Origin: Pseudomonadales bacterium
Lineage (GTDB): Bacteria; Pseudomonadota; Gammaproteobacteria; Pseudomonadales; Azotimanducaceae
Assembly: GCA_028280225.1 (NCBI GenBank)
Contig: JANQMF010000217.1
Span: 1-39,134 of the forward strand
Length of the DNA: 39,134 bases
Direction of reading: 5' to 3'
Shown here: positions 36,071 through 39,134 of the stretch, in pieces
How positions within the stretch are numbered: position 1 is the first letter of the stretch
How the letters are laid out: each line of letters opens with the position of its first letter
Translations under genes and position numbers: made by a program
Notes under the pieces: model-generated
What the model saw: the letters and a program-made list of their open reading frames with translations, nothing else
What the model was told of the DNA's origin: nothing
Database searches by the model: none

Positions 36071-36094
36071 CCGGACCACCCAACGGTACATTAA

Positions 36095-36631
36095 ATGAGC
36101 AATCCTCAGTATCTGCCCAATACCCTCTGGTCTACGCGAATAGATCGCTTCATCGGTGCCATCGGCCGGGGTTTGTCCGGCATCTGGCTGGTTTTACTGG
36201 GGGTTATTGTGGTCAACGTTGTGCTGCGGTACGTACTGAGCGAAGGACGCATCGAACTGGAAGAACTGCAATGGCACCTGTACTCCTTTGGCTTCCTGTT
36301 AGGTCTCAGTTATGCCTATCAGGAGGATAGCCATATACGGGTGGATGTGCTGCACGAACGTTTTTCACCCCGGCACAAAGCCTGGATCGAACTGTACGGC
36401 ATCCTGTTATTCCTGCTGCCCTTTATCACCCTAATCCTGGTCTACAGCCTGCCCTTTGTCGCCAGTTCCTTTGCCCTGGGGGAAACCTCTCCCTCCCCCG
36501 GCGGCCTGCCCTATCGCTGGTTGATCAAAAGCATCTTACCCATCAGCTTTGTGTTAATGCTGCTGGCTGTTATTTCCAGATTGATCCGGGTGTGGAGCTT
36601 TTTGTTTGGAGTCCCCCGTGGCAGCCAATGA
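36095..36631 (+). CDS. TRAP transporter small permease subunit (DctQ)
   Basis: A 178-residue protein with four membrane helices, the small DctQ subunit of a TRAP transporter. Typical text is IVVNVVLRYVL after helix 1, the amphipathic ELEELQWHLYSFGFLLGLSYAYQEDSHIRVDV segment and the closing long helix ILPISFVLMLLAVISRLIRV. It starts 25 bases after the binding-protein gene and overlaps the large-permease gene by 14 bases. Confidence 0.93.
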   Translation: MSNPQYLPNTLWSTRIDRFIGAIGRGLSGIWLVLLGVIVVNVVLRYVLSEGRIELEELQWHLYSFGFLLGLSYAYQEDSHIRVDVLHERFSPRHKAWIELYGILLFLLPFITLILVYSLPFVASSFALGETSPSPGGLPYRWLIKSILPISFVLMLLAVISRLIRVWSFLFGVPRGSQ

Positions 36632-37967
36632 GATACTTGCCGTACTGATGTTCGCCAGTTTTATCCTGCTGGTATTTACCGGCTTCCCGGTGGCCTGGAT
36701 CCTGGGCGGCCTGGCCGTGTTGTTCAGCGCGCTTGCCGTTGTCCTGCAAGTCGACTTTGCCCTCCCCATCGGCATGGATTGGGCGTATACCTCCCTCACC
36801 GTGGAACGCATCTGGAACGTGATGGAAAACTGGGTCATGGTGGCCTTACCCATGTTTATATTTATGGGTTTACTGCTGGACCGTTCCGGCATTGCCAATC
36901 AACTGATGGTCAGCTTTGCCCGCCTGTTTGGCCCCGTCCGCGGTGGGCTGGCGATAACCGTTACCCTCATAGGGCTTTTGTTAGCCGCCACCACGGGTAT
37001 TATTGGTGCCTCGGTTGTGCTGCTGGCCCTGCTGGGCCTGCCGGTCATGTTGCAGCAGGGTTACCACCAAACCCTGGCCACGGGTACGGTAACCGCCGTC
37101 GGTACTCTGGGCATTTTAATTCCGCCAAGCATCATGCTGGTACTCATGGCAGACCGCATGAGCATGAGTGTAGGTGACTTGTTTCTGGGTGCCGTCTTCC
37201 CCGGTGTCCTGCTGGGCGGGCTGTATATCCTGTACATCCTGGCGGTTGGCCTGATTAAACCCAATCTGGCACCGGCAGCCCCCCGGGCGCCCTTTGATCT
37301 GGCTGCAGCCTGGCAACTGTTCGCCGCCATTTTACCCCCAGCCTTCCTCATACTGGCTGTCCTGGGCAGCATATTTCTTGGCCTGGCCACCCCAACGGAA
37401 GCAGCGGGGGTGGGTGCAGCCGGGGCACTGCTTCTGGCCCTGCTAAAAAGGCAACTGAACCGATCGGTAATGGCTGAAGTCCTCCAGGAAACCACCAAAA
37501 CCACGGCTTTTATTTTTGGGGTGCTATTGGGGGCCACCGCATTTGCGCTGGTATTGCGGGGCTTGGGGGGAGATGAACTTATCGAGCGGGTCCTGTTGGA
37601 TTTACCCTTTGGCCCCAGCGGGGTGATGATCTGTATTCTGCTGGCCACCTTTTTGCTGGGCTTTTTCCTGGACTGGATTGAACTCACCCTCATCGTCTTG
37701 CCCCTGGTCTCCCCCGTGGTGGTCAGCCTGGGATTTGACCCAATCTGGTTTACTGTTCTATTTGCCGTGTGTTTGCAGACCAGTTTCTTGACGCCACCGG
37801 TAGGCTTTGCCATTTTTTACCTCAAAGGTGTGGCACCGCCGGAAATAGAAGTCAGTACCATCTATACGGGGGTCTTGCCCTTTATTCTGTTACAACTTAT
37901 CGCCATGGTTATCATCTTCAACTGGGAAGGTGTGGTAACCTGGCTGCCTGCCCAGGCTTACGGCTAA
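36618..37967 (+). CDS. TRAP transporter large permease subunit (DctM)
   Basis: A 449-residue membrane protein with about twelve helices, the sodium-coupled large DctM subunit. Visible are the early FTGFPVAWILGGLAVLF, the family-typical AATTGIIGASVVLLALLGLPVML, GTLGILIPPSIMLVLMA, ATPTEAAGVGAAGALLLALL and QTSFLTPPVGFAIFYLKGVAPPE. I start at GTG 36618, since GGAG lies six bases upstream; the TTG at 36606 is the alternative. With the two preceding genes it completes a DctP-Q-M transporter. Confidence 0.95.
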   Translation: MAANEILAVLMFASFILLVFTGFPVAWILGGLAVLFSALAVVLQVDFALPIGMDWAYTSLTVERIWNVMENWVMVALPMFIFMGLLLDRSGIANQLMVSFARLFGPVRGGLAITVTLIGLLLAATTGIIGASVVLLALLGLPVMLQQGYHQTLATGTVTAVGTLGILIPPSIMLVLMADRMSMSVGDLFLGAVFPGVLLGGLYILYILAVGLIKPNLAPAAPRAPFDLAAAWQLFAAILPPAFLILAVLGSIFLGLATPTEAAGVGAAGALLLALLKRQLNRSVMAEVLQETTKTTAFIFGVLLGATAFALVLRGLGGDELIERVLLDLPFGPSGVMICILLATFLLGFFLDWIELTLIVLPLVSPVVVSLGFDPIWFTVLFAVCLQTSFLTPPVGFAIFYLKGVAPPEIEVSTIYTGVLPFILLQLIAMVIIFNWEGVVTWLPAQAYG

Positions 37968-38066
37968 GTCAGCCCGGAACGTTGCAGAATGGTTAGATGA
38001 TTAATCGGCACATTGTCGGCACAATACAGATAATCTTGTTGTGAATAATAAGGGATAGGCCCCCGC

Positions 38067-38879
38067 ATGAGTTCCCATCATGTGATTGCGCAAAACTACA
38101 GCCACAGTAGCGAAAACCGCATCCACAGCGACGCTGTTGCCAGACAGTATGGTTTTAAGGGTGCCCTGGTCCCGGGGGTTGCCGTTTACGGCCACCTGAC
38201 CTACCTCCTGGCACAAAGTGAAGGTGAACGCTGGCTGAGCCATTCGCTCAACCGTTTACGCCTGTTCAAGCCGGCTTACCACCAGGACCAGCTAACCCTG
38301 ACGCTGTCCACCGGTGCAACCGCTACCGAAACTGCTGACAGTCTTTTCAAGGACAAAACAACCCGCCTTGTGGCTTGTTACAACAACCAATCAGAACAAC
38401 TGGCCACCCTGCTGAGCGCTCAGCCTGCTGAGTTGCCCAAGGGAGAATACCTGGGGTTATTGGACAATCCGATTAAGAGCGCCGGACGGGTGCCGATCAG
38501 TTGGGACCGGGTTGTCGAAGAACAACCCTTTACACCCTGGCAATTTGATGTCAGCGCTGACGAAAACTACCGATTTGCCCAGGAAGTCAGCGACAACCTG
38601 ACACTTTATGCGGATTATGCCCACCCGCACCTGTTGTGTGCCCTGGCAAATACCTGTTTGACTAACGAATACATCATGCCAACCTGGATTCACGTGGGCA
38701 CCGAACTGCGGCACCATCAGGCAGTCAGGGTTGGGGACACCCTGACCATCCGTGCTGTCCCATTCCACAAATGGAAGAAAAAAGGACATGAGTTTACCAA
38801 CCTGTATGTCGGCTTCTGGCGGGGTGAAGAACTGACCACAGATCTGATACACACCGCCATCTATAAGGTTGCCCACTAG
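38067..38879 (+). CDS. MaoC-like hotdog-fold dehydratase protein
   Basis: A 270-residue cytoplasmic protein with two hotdog-like halves. The first contains RIHSDAVARQYGFKGALVPGVAVYGHLTYLL, where the D-x-A-x-x-YGF-x-GxxVPG part resembles the R-specific enoyl-CoA hydratase/MaoC active-site region, though the usual catalytic aspartate-histidine pair is altered. The second ends WIHVGTELRHHQAVRVGDTLTIRAVPFHKWKKKGHEFTNLYVGFWRGEE. It probably handles an acyl-CoA or a hydroxy-acid derivative. It lies 99 bases after the TRAP permease and may belong with it, consuming the imported carboxylate. Exact reaction unknown. Confidence 0.8.
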   Translation: MSSHHVIAQNYSHSSENRIHSDAVARQYGFKGALVPGVAVYGHLTYLLAQSEGERWLSHSLNRLRLFKPAYHQDQLTLTLSTGATATETADSLFKDKTTRLVACYNNQSEQLATLLSAQPAELPKGEYLGLLDNPIKSAGRVPISWDRVVEEQPFTPWQFDVSADENYRFAQEVSDNLTLYADYAHPHLLCALANTCLTNEYIMPTWIHVGTELRHHQAVRVGDTLTIRAVPFHKWKKKGHEFTNLYVGFWRGEELTTDLIHTAIYKVAH

Positions 38880-38895
38880 TGCAAGCTGCAAATAC

Positions 38896-39009
38896 GCCGC
38901 ATTTGCGGCAGGCACGGGCCGAGGGCAGGAGCCCACGTCAAAAACAGCAGGTTTTTGGGACGTTTCCTCCACAAACAGTGGGAGGAAATTGGCAGGGATG
39001 CCAATTTCC
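38896..39009 (+). promoter_or_regulatory. hairpin-rich leader with mutually exclusive stems before a PurN-like gene
   Basis: Four stems lie in series: GCCGC/GCGGC (38896-38909); ACGTC-AAAAAC with GTTTTT-GACGT (38935-38963, two bulged G); TTTCCTCC with GGAGGAAA (38963-38988); and GGAAATTGGCA/TGCCAATTTCC, perfect over 11 bp with a GGGA loop (38984-39009). The last two share bases 38984-38988, so they cannot form together. The array ends 16 bases before the GTG start of the next gene. It could be an attenuator or riboswitch-like control element, or a folded repeat. Confidence 0.4.
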
Positions 39010-39025
39010 GGACAGGAACTAACCA

Positions 39026-39134
39026 GTGCGGCTGGCCATTTTAGCTTCCCACCAAGGCACCACCCTGCAGGCGGTCATGGACGCCTGTGCCGCCGGCCTG
39101 CTGGACGCCCGGGTCAGTCTTGTCATCAGCAATA
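39026..39134 (+). CDS. phosphoribosylglycinamide formyltransferase-like protein (5' fragment)
   Basis: The first 36 codons are visible and the gene leaves the window. The peptide MRLAILASHQGTTLQAVMDA followed by a CAAGLLDARVSLVISN segment matches the N-terminus of PurN-like formyltransferases (Rossmann strand, glycine loop, then a VxLVISN strand). The usual S-G-x-G-(S/T)-N loop is S-H-Q-G-T-T here, so it may be a paralogue acting on another amine rather than true PurN, which transfers formyl from 10-formyl-tetrahydrofolate to GAR. GTG 39026 is the start, with AGGA about nine bases upstream. Confidence 0.72.
   Translation, partial: MRLAILASHQGTTLQAVMDACAAGLLDARVSLVISN

Overview
The window reads as a chromosomal stretch of a Gammaproteobacterium. 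Evidence for this is the panB-panC-coaX, kdsA, rluE and split pntA-pntB genes, the lipoproteins and Tat/Sec signals typical of Gram-negatives, and a PEP-CTERM protein (implying an exosortase elsewhere). The rich set of aromatic/heterocycle oxidation and TRAP uptake genes suggests an aerobic, possibly marine, Cellvibrionales/Spongiibacteraceae-like bacterium; that placement is inference. Coding is dense and moderately GC-rich. No rRNA, tRNA, CRISPR array, integrase or insertion sequence was seen. Starts other than ATG are frequent (TTG or GTG), and several starts were set by Shine-Dalgarno position, signal peptide or gene overlap.

Layout. 1-3527 (minus): folK, a secreted PLC/P1-nuclease-like protein and a membrane-anchored serine hydrolase, tightly packed, followed by possible small ORFs running off the left edge. 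3758-4840 (plus): a zinc alcohol dehydrogenase, ending at a hairpin shared with the convergent degQ-type protease. 4908-10026 (minus): pantothenate/CoA block panB-panC-coaX, then an MFS transporter and the protease. 10488-17255 (minus): nitroreductase, spinster-type MFS transporter, CoxG-like protein and a three-subunit molybdenum hydroxylase (2Fe-2S, molybdopterin, FAD), with a divergent MarR regulator (17406-17900). This looks like a regulated catabolic module for an unknown substrate; the large subunit has the form II AYRGAGR loop, so it is not a bona fide CO dehydrogenase.

18110-22536 (plus): DUF2141 protein, Tat-exported carotenoid oxygenase, LytS-type kinase, LytTR regulator and rluE, spaced like one operon. 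22689-23348: PEP-CTERM protein, then a strong bidirectional terminator. 23448-25501 (minus): a DUF6316-like small protein and an MhpA-type flavin monooxygenase whose promoter carries a GntR-like palindrome. 25683-27011 (plus): a tyrosine-phosphatase-like protein and a PHP phosphatase. 27018-29439 (minus): kdsA and an LCAT-like lipoprotein lipase.

29545-31714 (plus): a secreted unknown, a YHS-domain protein and a TAXI-type binding protein with its own C-terminal membrane anchor. These converge on the pntAa-pntAb-pntB transhydrogenase genes (31832-34632, minus) across a 114-bp element with perfect 27-bp inverted ends. 34949-37967: a complete DctP-DctQ-DctM TRAP transporter, followed by a MaoC-like hotdog protein. 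After a hairpin-rich leader, the first 36 codons of a PurN-like formyltransferase run off the right edge.

The least explained items are the orphan anchored TAXI protein with its YHS partner, the carotenoid oxygenase/LytTR operon, the form II molybdenum hydroxylase module, the 114-bp palindromic element and the structured leader at the right edge. Short tandem repeats (9, 12 and 15 bp) recur in intergenic positions.
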